Shown: one piece after another, positions 36,814 to 46,193 of the stretch | Position numbering within the stretch: position 1 is the first letter of the stretch | How the letters are laid out: each line of letters begins with the position of its first letter | Assembly (NCBI GenBank): GCA_963786675.1 | Contig: CAWAZY010000005.1 | Span: 248,001 to 312,000, forward strand | Length of the DNA: 64,000 bases | DNA from: JAGVSR01 sp963786675 | GTDB taxonomy: Bacteria; Pseudomonadota; Alphaproteobacteria; Rhizobiales; Hyphomicrobiaceae | Direction: 5' to 3' | The notes under the pieces: generated by a model | Databases searched by the model: none | Told to the model about the DNA's origin: nothing | Seen by the model: the letters and a program-made list of their open reading frames with translations, nothing else | Translations under genes and position numbers: made by a program

Positions 36814-38340
36814 GTGCGTTGGATTGGTGACGGTGTGAAAGTTGGCTTGGCAGGTGCGATCCTGGCCGTGGCCGCGTGGGTGAGCGCGGCGGGCGGGGCT
36901 TGGGCTGAGATTGCCGATCCGCTGCCGCCGACGATCGGGCGCATCGTGGTCGAAGCCAAGGGTGTGTCGCGCGTCGAGGGCAAGGGAACGCCCGGTAGCC
37001 TCGTGCGTCTGATATCGCGGGGCGTGCCGCTCGGTGAAGCACGCGTCGGTCAGGATCAGCACTGGCACATCGTTTTGAAGGAAGGCCTGCCGCCGGGCGT
37101 CCATCAGATTCAATCGGCTGCGAACTTCCCGCGCGGCGGTGGGGATATCCTGGGCGACGAGGTGCGCATCTCCATTCCGGACCGGCTGGTCGAGACGCAG
37201 AGCATCACCTATGATGAAGCTGGCACTTATGACAAGGGCGGAGAGCAGTCGCCGTCTGCCGTCGCGCCCGAAACGCGAAACCGCGCCGAGAGCCTTGCGG
37301 AAGCGGCCAACGATGCCTTTACCGACGTGATGCGGCGTGCGGATCCCGAAAAGCCCGCGCGCCCTGGTCCCGAGCACTCTGGCAAAATCAAGATCGGACA
37401 AGGGCCGGTGCCGTCTGCAGCCGCGCTAGGCGCAGCGAAACAAAAAGACGAAACGCCAGGGACATTCGGCGTAGTTGTCGATTGGCTGAAGCGCTCGGCC
37501 CGCGCCTATAGCGGTGAAATTGTCGGTAAGCTCGCCGAGCCCAAACCCGGGGACGCGGTCTCCGCTCCTGACGGCAATCGGGCCGCCGATCCCGCGCGGA
37601 CCCAAAGCGCGCAAGATGGGATTTCCGCCGCGGACGCCGCGCGCCGCCTCTTGTCGGAGCGGCGTGCCGCCGAAGCCGAACTGGCAAAAAAGCGGCGGTT
37701 GGAAGCGGCGCGCAAGGCAACGGAGAAAGAGGCCCGCATCCGCGAAGCAGCGCGCAAGGAAGCTGCCGCCCGCAAGGCAGCCGAGGAACTGGAACGGCGT
37801 CAGGCGGATTACAAGAAGCGCATCGCGGACAATCTGCGCGCGCTGGAGGCCGCGCGCAAGGCGGCCGACGCAGACGCCAAAGGCAAGCCGGACCGTGCTG
37901 CTCAAGCGCCAGGGACAGGACGCAACGAGACCGTGCGGCGCGAGACGCTGACGTTCGAACCGATCACGTTACCCGGGGATCGCACGGTCTCCGCGCCCGC
38001 TTTGCCGCCCTCGTTGAAAGATCAACCTATGGCCATGGCGGAGGGGCCTGAACCGGCCGCCCGCACACCGCCGCGCGCGCCCAGTGCAAAAGCCACCCGT
38101 GTCGCAAAATGGTCAGGCAAGGCGTCTCCGGCACGGTGCGAGACTGGCTGGGTGGTGATGCGCAAGGGCCGGCGATGGTACGTGGCCGGTCAGCACGATA
38201 CGCTGTGGGATATCGCGGAGCGGTTCTACGGCGCGGGGTATCTCTATCCGCGGATCTACCGGGTGAATCGGAGCCGGATGCCCAGTCCGCATGTTGTCCG
38301 GCCCTGTCAACGGCTGCGCCTGCCGGAGGGCCGTGCCTGA
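36814..38340 (+). CDS. LysM-domain envelope protein with coiled-coil centre
   Basis: 508 residues from a GTG start. A signal peptide or anchor (VGLAGAILAVAAWVSAAGGAWA) is followed by an Ig-like stretch (GRIVVEAKGVSRVEGKGTPG to VRISIPDRLV), a long Ala/Lys/Glu/Arg-rich coiled coil (about residues 285-355, ERRAAEAELAKKRRLEAARK and on) and a C-terminal LysM-like module, WYVAGQHDTLWDIAERFYG to CQRLRLPEG. LysM binds glycan, so it may bridge membrane and cell wall. Lipid or wall linkage cannot be told. Confidence 0.8.
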   Translation: MRWIGDGVKVGLAGAILAVAAWVSAAGGAWAEIADPLPPTIGRIVVEAKGVSRVEGKGTPGSLVRLISRGVPLGEARVGQDQHWHIVLKEGLPPGVHQIQSAANFPRGGGDILGDEVRISIPDRLVETQSITYDEAGTYDKGGEQSPSAVAPETRNRAESLAEAANDAFTDVMRRADPEKPARPGPEHSGKIKIGQGPVPSAAALGAAKQKDETPGTFGVVVDWLKRSARAYSGEIVGKLAEPKPGDAVSAPDGNRAADPARTQSAQDGISAADAARRLLSERRAAEAELAKKRRLEAARKATEKEARIREAARKEAAARKAAEELERRQADYKKRIADNLRALEAARKAADADAKGKPDRAAQAPGTGRNETVRRETLTFEPITLPGDRTVSAPALPPSLKDQPMAMAEGPEPAARTPPRAPSAKATRVAKWSGKASPARCETGWVVMRKGRRWYVAGQHDTLWDIAERFYGAGYLYPRIYRVNRSRMPSPHVVRPCQRLRLPEGRA

Positions 38341-38514
38341 GCGCTGCTGCCGCCCTAGCAGCCTGCGGCCTTGACGCCAAACTTCGCCCCCGTGCTTGCC
38401 GCGCGCGTCCGCACGGCCTATTTCAAAGATGAAACATCTGCGCGCATTGCCGGGTTTGACTGCTTGTGACATCGCCGGCACGCCACCCGTCCCAGCCCAT
38501 AGGCCAAACGATTT

Positions 38515-40485
38515 ATGAACGCTCCGATTACGACCCCGCGCGCGCCGCCTCATGCCCATGCCGCACATGCCACCAAGGGTGAGAACCCGAACTTGCTGGG
38601 GCTCAGCGGCCACGCGGATCACTGGACGGTCTTTAAGGGCCTGCTGCCTTTCGTTTGGCCCAAGGGGCGTCCCGATCTGCGTTTCAACGTTGCCCTGGCA
38701 TTTCTGATGCTGGTGCTCGCGAAACTGGTCACCATCACGGTGCCGATCGCCTTCAAGCATGTCACGGATTGGCTGACGGCCGATGCGCCGAGCACGATTT
38801 CGCTCGGTGCCGGCGACCTTGCGTTCGGTGCAACGCTATTGATCCTCGCCTATGGCGCGGGACGCGTCATCGCCATGGTTCTCAACCAGATCCGCGACGT
38901 GCTCTTCACCAAGGTCGGTCAAAACGCCGTCCGCGCCCTCAACAACCGCACATTCGAGCATCTGCACAAACTGTCACTGCGCTTCCACCTGGAACGGCGC
39001 ACGGGCGGGCTTTCGCGGGTCATCGAGCGCGGAACGCGCGGCGTCGATCTGATCATGCGCATGGGCATCCTGCAGTTGGCGCCCACGCTCCTGGAACTCA
39101 TCCTCGTTTGCGGGCTGCTCGTCTATTACTTTGACTGGTCCTACGTCGCGATCCTGCTGGCGACCATCGTCGCCTACATGTGGTTCACCTTTGCCGCCTC
39201 CGAGCGGCGCATCGCCATCCGGCGTGAGATGAACGAAAGTGACACGGACGCGAACACCAAGGCCATCGACAGCCTGCTCAACTTCGAAACGGTGAAATAC
39301 TTCGGTAATGAGGGACTGGAAAGCAGCCGTTTCGATAGCGCCATGCAGCGCTACGAACGCGCGGCGGTGAAGACCTATGCCTCGCTCGGTGTGCTCAACT
39401 CGGGGCAGGCGCTCATCTTCACGATAGGCATGACGCTGGTGATGTGGCTCTCCGCGCGCGGCGTGGTGGCCGGGACCTACACAATCGGCGACTTCGTGAT
39501 GCTGAACGCCATGATGATTCAGCTCTACATGCCGTTGAACTTCATGGGCATGGTCTATCGCGAGATCAAACAAGGGCTTGTCGATCTGGAGACCATGTTC
39601 GCCCTGCTGGCGGAAGATCCCGAAGTCGAGGACAAACCCGGCGCAAGCCCGCTTCACGTGCGCGAGGGATCAATCCGCTTCGATAAAGTATCGTTTTCTT
39701 ACGACCGCGACCGGCCGATCCTGAAGGACGTGTCGTTCGATGTTCCAGCCGGCAAGATGGTGGCCATCGTCGGGCCGTCGGGGGCCGGTAAGTCGACAAT
39801 TTCACGCATCCTGTTCCGCTTCTACGACATCCAATCGGGCAGCGTGACAATCGATGGCGCAGATATCCGCGACGTGACCCAGAAGTCCCTGCGCGCCGCT
39901 ATCGGGGTCGTGCCGCAGGATACGGTGCTGTTCAATGACACGATCCTCTACAACATTCGCTATGGCCGCAACGACGCCAGCGATGAGGATGTTATCGAGG
40001 CTGCCCGTCAGGCGCAGATTGATGACTTCGTCAAGGCGCTGCCGCAGGGCTACAAGACCATGGTCGGGGAACGTGGGCTGAAGCTGTCGGGCGGCGAGAA
40101 GCAGCGGGTGGCCATTGCGCGCACACTCCTCAAGGGCCCGCCCATCCTGGTTTTGGACGAAGCGACGAGCGCGCTCGACAGCCACACGGAAAAGGAAATT
40201 CAGGACGCCTTGGATGTCGCCTCCAAGAACCGCACGACACTCGTCATCGCCCACCGACTTTCGACCATTGTGCACGCCGACAACATCATCGTGCTGGACA
40301 AGGGTGTGCTTGTCGAACAGGGCACGCACGCCGAACTGATCGCCCAAAACGGGCTCTATGCGAGTCTCTGGAACCGCCAGCGCCAGGCCGAGAAGGCGCG
40401 CGAGGATCTGGCCGCGGCCCTCGAGGAGGCCGAGCGTACGGGCGCGCTGCGCCGGGCCGATACCGTCATACCGCCGGTCATCTAA
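38515..40485 (+). CDS. Atm1-type ABC exporter (half transporter)
   Basis: 656 residues with a fused six-helix membrane domain and ATPase. The ATPase has Walker A GPSGAGKSTISRIL, the signature LSGGEKQRVAIARTLL, Walker B ILVLDEATSALD and the H-loop VIAHRLSTI. The membrane part shows FETVKYFGNEGLE, typical of the Atm1/HMT1 family, and the ATPase YNIRYGRNDASDEDV. Relatives in alphaproteobacteria (Novosphingobium Atm1) export glutathione-metal conjugates. The His-rich N-terminus (APPHAHAAHATKG) hints at metal contact. Confidence 0.92.
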   Translation: MNAPITTPRAPPHAHAAHATKGENPNLLGLSGHADHWTVFKGLLPFVWPKGRPDLRFNVALAFLMLVLAKLVTITVPIAFKHVTDWLTADAPSTISLGAGDLAFGATLLILAYGAGRVIAMVLNQIRDVLFTKVGQNAVRALNNRTFEHLHKLSLRFHLERRTGGLSRVIERGTRGVDLIMRMGILQLAPTLLELILVCGLLVYYFDWSYVAILLATIVAYMWFTFAASERRIAIRREMNESDTDANTKAIDSLLNFETVKYFGNEGLESSRFDSAMQRYERAAVKTYASLGVLNSGQALIFTIGMTLVMWLSARGVVAGTYTIGDFVMLNAMMIQLYMPLNFMGMVYREIKQGLVDLETMFALLAEDPEVEDKPGASPLHVREGSIRFDKVSFSYDRDRPILKDVSFDVPAGKMVAIVGPSGAGKSTISRILFRFYDIQSGSVTIDGADIRDVTQKSLRAAIGVVPQDTVLFNDTILYNIRYGRNDASDEDVIEAARQAQIDDFVKALPQGYKTMVGERGLKLSGGEKQRVAIARTLLKGPPILVLDEATSALDSHTEKEIQDALDVASKNRTTLVIAHRLSTIVHADNIIVLDKGVLVEQGTHAELIAQNGLYASLWNRQRQAEKAREDLAAALEEAERTGALRRADTVIPPVI

Positions 40486-40565
40486 AGGCGGATTAACCGG
40501 TCTGCATCCCGCGCTGGGGTAAGATTTTGCCGGACCGGCGGGTCCGGTGCTCGGGACAACGCGTG

Positions 40566-41222
40566 ATGCAACAACTCATGGCTGCGTTGAAGGAAGGCTT
40601 GCGGATACTGTGGGCCGGTATCCGCGTGCTCGCCGTGCTCAGTTGGTCGGCGCTGCGCCCTGTCCTCATGACTGCGCTGCAGGTCGTGGCGGCGCTCATC
40701 GTCCTGTTCGAGGAGTGGGGCTGGAAACCCCTCTCGGACGCGCTCGCGTGGCTCGCCCGGTTCCGGGTTGTCGCCCGCCTGGAAGGTGTCATTTCGCGGC
40801 TGCCGCCCTATCCGTCGCTCTTCGTCTTCGCCTTGCCGACGGTCTTTCTGTTTCCGCTCAAGCTCGTCGCCATGTGGCTGCTGGCGCAGGGCAAGGTGAT
40901 GACGGCGACGGGACTATTCGCGGCCGCGAAGGTCGCGTCGACGGCGCTCGTCGCACGGTTGTTCATGCTGACCCGTCCGGCCCTTCTGCAGATCGGCTGG
41001 TTTGCCCGCGCCTATCACCGGTTCATGCCGTGGAAGGACCGGCTGTTCGCCCAGATCCGCGCCTCGTGGGTCTGGCGTTATGGCCGGATGGTCAAGACCA
41101 GGGTGCGCCAGGAGACCCGCCGGGCCTGGGCCCGGTGGAAGCCGCTGGCCACCGCATGGCTCGCGCGCTCACGTGTGGCCGTGCGCACCTGGTGGGCGCG
41201 GTTCACACAACCCTCGGGCTGA
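40566..41222 (+). CDS. Membrane protein, unknown
   Basis: 218 residues. An N-terminal amphipathic or membrane segment (ILWAGIRVLAVLSWSALRPV and the following ALQVVAALIVLFEEWGW) and a helix around residues 80-100 (LFVFALPTVFLFPLKLVAMW) precede a C-terminal Arg/Trp-rich basic part (RQETRRAWARWKPLATAWLA). It resembles conserved hypothetical inner-membrane proteins, though I cannot name a family. It ends 4 bases before the converging antiporter gene and may share the ABC exporter transcript. Confidence 0.7.
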   Translation: MQQLMAALKEGLRILWAGIRVLAVLSWSALRPVLMTALQVVAALIVLFEEWGWKPLSDALAWLARFRVVARLEGVISRLPPYPSLFVFALPTVFLFPLKLVAMWLLAQGKVMTATGLFAAAKVASTALVARLFMLTRPALLQIGWFARAYHRFMPWKDRLFAQIRASWVWRYGRMVKTRVRQETRRAWARWKPLATAWLARSRVAVRTWWARFTQPSG

Positions 41223-41225
41223 GAA

Positions 41226-42233
41226 CTACTTGGGCAGCAGCACGTAGATATAGGTGATATAGCCTGCCAGCAGCGCGCCACCCTCCCACCGGCTGACACG
41301 GTAACCGCTCCAAGCAAAGAGAAGCATGGCGGCGCTCGCCGCCAGCATCACGTAGTTGTCAAAGTAGATGATCTCATCGGGAACGGCGGTCGGAGACATG
41401 AGCCCGGTGACGCCCCCGATCCCCAGCACGTTGTAGATGTTGGAGCCCATGATGTTGCCCATCGCGACATCGCCGTGCTTGCGGATCGCCGCGACAACGG
41501 AGGTGACGAATTCCGGCATCGATGTGCCGACCGCGACGATGGTGAGGCCGATCACCGTTTCGGACATGCCCACGGTCCGCGCAATCGCAATGGCTGCTTC
41601 AACGAGGATCTTGCCGCCCATCACGATGATGATCAGGCCGCCGATCGCCATGAGCACCGGGGCGAAAGGCCCGATGGCATTGGCCCACCTCTTCAGCCGG
41701 CGCTGATCCTGCAATGGGCCGTCGTGGAGTTCGTCGTAGGCCTCTGCCTTGCCGAAGGCCGACGTGTGTCCATCCCCGTTACGGTCCGTCAAGCGTTCCT
41801 GGCGATAGGCGTAGAACAGGTAGGAGATCAGCAATCCCAGGAAGATGGTGCCCGCGATACGATCGAGCATGTGGGTGTAACTCACCACGGCGAACAGAAG
41901 CGCGGTCAGAAGCACGACGACGCCATCGCGGCGTAGCGCACCGGACTGGACGGCCATGGGAGTGATGATGGCAGACAGGCCCAGGATCAACAGGAGGTTA
42001 GAGATGTTGGAGCCGACCACGTTGCCCACGGCAATGCCGGGAGAACCGGCGAGGGCGGCTTGAACCGACGTGACGAGTTCAGGTGCTGACGTACCGAAGC
42101 CGACGAGTGTGATGCCGATGAGCAGGGGCGACATCCCCAATCGTTCCGCCACCGCGACAGCACCGCGCACAAGCAACTCGCCGCCAATGATGAGCAGCGC
42201 GAAGCCGCCCATCAGCATTAGAATATTCGTCAC
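41226..42233 (-). CDS. CaCA family calcium/sodium antiporter
   Basis: 335 residues from GTG 42233. Ten hydrophobic segments in two inverted halves, each with an alpha-repeat: VGFGTSAPELVTSVQAAL in the first and VAVGTSMPEFVTSVVAAI in the second, both with the ion-binding acidic residue, followed by GNVVGSNISNLLLILG and GNIMGSNIYNVLGIGG. A charged cytoplasmic loop (YRQERLTDRNGDGHTSAFGK) lies between the halves. Close to YrbG-type exchangers. Confidence 0.93.
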   Translation of the reverse strand: MTNILMLMGGFALLIIGGELLVRGAVAVAERLGMSPLLIGITLVGFGTSAPELVTSVQAALAGSPGIAVGNVVGSNISNLLLILGLSAIITPMAVQSGALRRDGVVVLLTALLFAVVSYTHMLDRIAGTIFLGLLISYLFYAYRQERLTDRNGDGHTSAFGKAEAYDELHDGPLQDQRRLKRWANAIGPFAPVLMAIGGLIIIVMGGKILVEAAIAIARTVGMSETVIGLTIVAVGTSMPEFVTSVVAAIRKHGDVAMGNIMGSNIYNVLGIGGVTGLMSPTAVPDEIIYFDNYVMLAASAAMLLFAWSGYRVSRWEGGALLAGYITYIYVLLPK

Positions 42234-42386
42234 GATGTGTCCCCGCAGCGCTGTCCGGTCCCGGCCAATGCCGTTCACTTGACACCGCTGCGGCATGGTT
42301 TCAAGGGCCGGTCATCATTGGACGCACTTTTGCGCTGCTTGGCGCGATTGATAGGGCCAGGGTCGCGGACCTGTGGCGCGCAGGCC

Positions 42387-43301
42387 TCAGGCGGGGACCG
42401 GTATGCCGAGGAGTGCGAGGAGTGCGGATAATGTTGCGTGGTCGATAACGGCGCCAGTGGGCCATTTGCGCATGGCGGCGCGCACGGCGGGCTTGGCGCG
42501 AAAGGCGACGCCGAGCCCGGCCGCCTTGAGCATGTCCACATCGTTGGCGCCATCGCCGACAGCAAGAGTGCGGCTGAGGTCCACATCGTGGCCTTCCGCG
42601 AGGTCGATGAGGCGGTCGCGCTTTGCGGTCGCATCGAGAAGGGGGGGCACGACGCGGCCGGTCAGCCGCCCGTCCTTGATTTCCAGCACGTTGCCGCACT
42701 GTGCATCGAACCCCAGCCGTGCTGCGACCTTCTCCGTAAAAACAGTGAAGCCGCCGGACACGATGGCCGTATGGACGCCGTGGGCCTTCAAGGCAGGTGC
42801 CAGTCCGGCCGCGCCAGGCATGGGTGTGATGCGCGCGGTCACGGCATTGATATCAGCCAGTGTCAGTCCGGCGAGGCGTGCCACGCGCTCTGTGAGCGAC
42901 GTGGCAAAGTCGATCTCGCCGCGCATGGTGGCGCGCGTGATGGCGGCGATCTCGTCGTGACAGCCGGCGATCTGGGCCAACTCGTCGATGAGTTCCTGTT
43001 GGATCAGCGTCGATTCCATATCGGCGGCGACGACGGCCTTAAGGCGAACAGCTGGATCGGCGGGCACGACATTCACATCAACCGGATGGCTGGCGAGCGC
43101 GCCGGTTGCCGCGGACCGCACCTGCCGGACCTCATTGGCGTTGCGCGCGTTCCAGATGAATTCCAAGGCCCAACCCGGAGCCAGCCAGCGTTCCGCACGG
43201 TCCGCCGCCGGAACCACGGTGCGCACCCGCTCGGCCACGGCATCGTTCATCAGGCATTGGGCGGGATCGGTGGTGAGAACGAGGGCGAACGGTCGGGACA
43301 T
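42387..43301 (-). CDS. serB: Phosphoserine phosphatase
   Basis: Last step of serine synthesis. 304 residues from ATG 43301. HAD motif I is ADMESTLIQQELIDELA, with Asp94 as nucleophile; the usual second Asp is Glu96. Motif II is AIVSGGFTVF, motif III/IV TLAVGDGANDVDMLKAAGLGVAF. The N-terminal 85 residues are the usual ACT-like extension. It is divergent from miaA with only 67 bases between the starts, an arrangement I recall as common in this group. Confidence 0.92.
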   Translation of the reverse strand: MSRPFALVLTTDPAQCLMNDAVAERVRTVVPAADRAERWLAPGWALEFIWNARNANEVRQVRSAATGALASHPVDVNVVPADPAVRLKAVVAADMESTLIQQELIDELAQIAGCHDEIAAITRATMRGEIDFATSLTERVARLAGLTLADINAVTARITPMPGAAGLAPALKAHGVHTAIVSGGFTVFTEKVAARLGFDAQCGNVLEIKDGRLTGRVVPPLLDATAKRDRLIDLAEGHDVDLSRTLAVGDGANDVDMLKAAGLGVAFRAKPAVRAAMRKWPTGAVIDHATLSALLALLGIPVPA

Positions 43302-43368
43302 GGGATGAGGCGGTTCTTTGCTCAGGAGTTCCGGTGGCGCTGGGGGCAGCCGTCGGCTAAGGAGGGCG

Positions 43369-44301
43369 ATGACAACACAAAAACCTATCCTGATTGCTGG
43401 TCCAACGGCGAGCGGCAAATCCGAACTCGCGCTTCGCCTCGCCGAGGCGCTGGGCGGCGCCATCGTCAACGCGGACAGCATGCAGGTCTATGCGGAGCTG
43501 CCCATTCTCTCCGCACGGCCCGGCGCGGACGATCTCGCGCGTGTGCCGCACAAGCTCTATGGGCATGTTCCAGCACGGGAGGCTTATTCGGTCGGGCGGT
43601 TCGTGCGCGAAGCCGAGACGGTGCTGGCCGAACTCGCGGCTGCGGGTCTGGGGCCGATCTTTGTCGGCGGCACGGGCCTCTACTTCAAAGCCCTGCTCGA
43701 AGGGCTGTCGCCCATTCCGCAAATCCCGCCGGCCATTCGCGAGCATTGGCGGCAGGAAGCCGATCGGCTGGGCCCGGCAAAGCTGCATCGTCAATTGAGC
43801 GCCCAGGATCCGGTCACCGCCTCGCGTCTCAGCGCCACCGATCCGCAACGCATCGTGCGGGCGCTGGAAGTTCTGGAGGCCACGGGACGTCCGCTATGGG
43901 AGTGGCAGAACGAGCCGGGCCGTCCCGTCTTGAAGCCGGATGAGACGGTGCGTCTGGTTCTGCAGCCCGACCGGGAAATCCTCCACATGCGCAGCGATGC
44001 CCGCTTCGACGGGATGATGGAAGAGGGCGCGCTCGAGGAGGCCGCCGCCATTGCGGACCTGGATCTCGATCCGGCCCTGCCGGCGATGCGGGCGCTGGGG
44101 CTGCGTCCTTTGATGGCCCACCTGCGGGACGGGCTGCCGCTCGCGGACGCCGTCGCCGAGGGCAAAGCGGAGACGCGGCGCTATATCAAACGGCAGGCCA
44201 CCTGGATCAATGGTAATATGAAGTCGTGGAATAGTCTTTCCACGCAACAAATGGAAAGTTCAGTCGGCAAAATCGTCGCGTTTATTGATTCCTTACCTTG
44301 A
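43369..44301 (+). CDS. miaA: tRNA dimethylallyltransferase
   Basis: Adds the isopentenyl group to A37 of tRNAs that read UNN codons. 310 residues. An ideal AAGGAGG site precedes ATG 43369. P-loop GPTASGKSELAL, the substrate-binding DSMQVYAELPILSARP, GGTGLYFKALLEGLSPIP and the ALGLRPLMAHL segment are all present, as is the QATWINGN-type end. The last 30 residues are AT-richer than the rest. ilvB follows after about 125 bases. Confidence 0.95.
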   Translation: MTTQKPILIAGPTASGKSELALRLAEALGGAIVNADSMQVYAELPILSARPGADDLARVPHKLYGHVPAREAYSVGRFVREAETVLAELAAAGLGPIFVGGTGLYFKALLEGLSPIPQIPPAIREHWRQEADRLGPAKLHRQLSAQDPVTASRLSATDPQRIVRALEVLEATGRPLWEWQNEPGRPVLKPDETVRLVLQPDREILHMRSDARFDGMMEEGALEEAAAIADLDLDPALPAMRALGLRPLMAHLRDGLPLADAVAEGKAETRRYIKRQATWINGNMKSWNSLSTQQMESSVGKIVAFIDSLP

Positions 44302-44426
44302 CCCGGCACTCTGTGCCCCATAGGTTGCGGCGCGCTCGTCCCTCGCATCCGGGGCGGGACAGCCATGTCCGCGCCGCCATTTGGCGCGGGTAGGGGGCAA
44401 GGGGCCGAAAGTTTAAGGGTACTTCA

Positions 44427-46193
44427 ATGGCACGGACGATGACGGGCGCCGAAATGGTCGTGAAGGCGCTGGCCGACCAGGGCGTCGAGCACATTTTCGG
44501 ATATCCCGGCGGCGCCGTGCTGCCGATCTACGACGAGCTGTTCCAGCAGGAAAAGGTGCAGCACATCCTGGTGCGCCAGGAAGGCGGCGCGGTCCATGCG
44601 GCTGAAGGCTATGCGCGCTCGACCGGCAAGGTCGGCGTCGTGCTCGTCACCTCGGGTCCGGGCGCGACCAACGCCGTCACGGGGCTCACCGATGCGCTGA
44701 TGGATTCCATTCCGCTGGTCTGCATCACCGGACAGGTGCCGACCCATCTGATCGGTAACGACGCGTTCCAGGAATGCGATACGGTCGGCATCACGCGCCC
44801 CTGCACCAAGCACAATTGGCTGGTGAAGGACGTCAATGATCTGGCGCGCGTCCTGCACGAAGCGTTCTACATCGCGCGCACTGGCCGTCCCGGCCCGGTC
44901 GTCGTCGATATCCCGAAGGACATCCAGTTCACGACCGGCAACTACACGGGTCCGACCAACATCGAGCACAAGACCTACCGGCCGAAGGTGAAGCCGGATG
45001 CCGGCCCCATCGCGGAGGCCGTCGAGCTGATCGCGTCGGCCAAGAAGCCCATCTTCTATACGGGTGGCGGCGTCATCAATTCCGGCCCGAAGGCGAGCCA
45101 GCTGTTGCGCGAATTCGTGCGCCTGACCGGCTTTCCCATCACCTCGACGTTGATGGGTCTCGGCGCCTATCCGGCGTCCGACAAGCAGTGGCTCGGCATG
45201 CTCGGCATGCACGGCACCTATGAAGCCAACTTGGCGATGCACGACTGCGACGTGATGATCAACATCGGCGCGCGTTTCGACGACCGCATCACCGGCCGGC
45301 TCGACGCGTTCTCGCCCAATTCCAAGAAGATCCACGTCGACATCGATCCGTCGTCGATCAACAAGAACGTGCGCGTCGACATTCCGATCGTCGGCGACTG
45401 CGCCTATGTGCTGGAAGACATGCTGCGAGTCTGGAAGGCGAAGGCGCCCCAGCTCGACAAGGCCGCGCACAAGACGTGGTGGAAGCAGATCGAAGGCTGG
45501 CGGGCCAAGAAATCGCTGTCCTATAAGAAGTCCAAGGACGTGATCATGCCGCAGTACGCGTTCGAGCGTCTGTATGAGCTGACCAAGGACCGCGACACCT
45601 ACATCACGACCGAGGTCGGCCAGCATCAGATGTGGGCGGCGCAGTTCTACCATTTCGAAGAGCCCAATCGCTGGATGACCTCGGGCGGTCTCGGCACGAT
45701 GGGCTATGGTCTGCCGGCCGCGATCGGCGCGCAGCTCGCGCATCCCAAGTCGCTCGTCATCGACATCGCGGGCGATGCGTCGATCCTGATGAACATCCAG
45801 GAATGTTCGACCGCCGTGCAGTTCAACCTGCCGGTCAAGGTTTTCATCCTGAACAACGAGTACATGGGCATGGTGCGCCAGTGGCAGCAGCTCCTGCACG
45901 GCAATCGCCTGTCGCATAGCTACACCGAGAGCCTGCCCGACTTCGTCAAGCTGGCGGAGGCCTACGGCTGGAAGGGCATGCGCTGCGATCATCCCGACGA
46001 TCTGGATGAGGCCATCATGGAGATGATCAACACCAAGGTGCCGGTGATCTTCGATTGCCGCGTGGCCAAGCTCGCCAACTGCTTCCCCATGATCCCGTCA
46101 GGCAAGGCCCACAACGAAATGCTGCTCGGCGAGGACGTCTCGGCGGAAGAGATCGAAAAGGCCATCGGCAAGGAAGGCAAGGTGCTGGTGTGA
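44427..46193 (+). CDS. ilvB: Acetolactate synthase large subunit
   Basis: First common step of valine, leucine and isoleucine synthesis; uses ThDP and FAD. 588 residues with the catalytic Glu in LVRQEGGAVHAAEGYARSTG, the FAD region GLGAYPASDKQWLGMLGMHG and the ThDP motif IAGDASILMNIQECST through NNEYMGMVRQW. Its stop overlaps the GTG of the next gene. No branched-chain leader peptide is visible in the 125 bases upstream. Confidence 0.96.
   Translation: MARTMTGAEMVVKALADQGVEHIFGYPGGAVLPIYDELFQQEKVQHILVRQEGGAVHAAEGYARSTGKVGVVLVTSGPGATNAVTGLTDALMDSIPLVCITGQVPTHLIGNDAFQECDTVGITRPCTKHNWLVKDVNDLARVLHEAFYIARTGRPGPVVVDIPKDIQFTTGNYTGPTNIEHKTYRPKVKPDAGPIAEAVELIASAKKPIFYTGGGVINSGPKASQLLREFVRLTGFPITSTLMGLGAYPASDKQWLGMLGMHGTYEANLAMHDCDVMINIGARFDDRITGRLDAFSPNSKKIHVDIDPSSINKNVRVDIPIVGDCAYVLEDMLRVWKAKAPQLDKAAHKTWWKQIEGWRAKKSLSYKKSKDVIMPQYAFERLYELTKDRDTYITTEVGQHQMWAAQFYHFEEPNRWMTSGGLGTMGYGLPAAIGAQLAHPKSLVIDIAGDASILMNIQECSTAVQFNLPVKVFILNNEYMGMVRQWQQLLHGNRLSHSYTESLPDFVKLAEAYGWKGMRCDHPDDLDEAIMEMINTKVPVIFDCRVAKLANCFPMIPSGKAHNEMLLGEDVSAEEIEKAIGKEGKVLV

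Noticed and set aside
42438..43943. 501-codon plus-strand reading across serB and the start of miaA
   Set aside because: Conflicts with two clear genes and shows no family features.
44302..44426. Branched-chain leader peptide before ilvB
   Set aside because: The only short reading there (MSAPPFGAG) has no Leu, Val or Ile codons.
44424..45992. 522-codon reading opposite ilvB
   Set aside because: Antisense shadow of a highly conserved enzyme gene.
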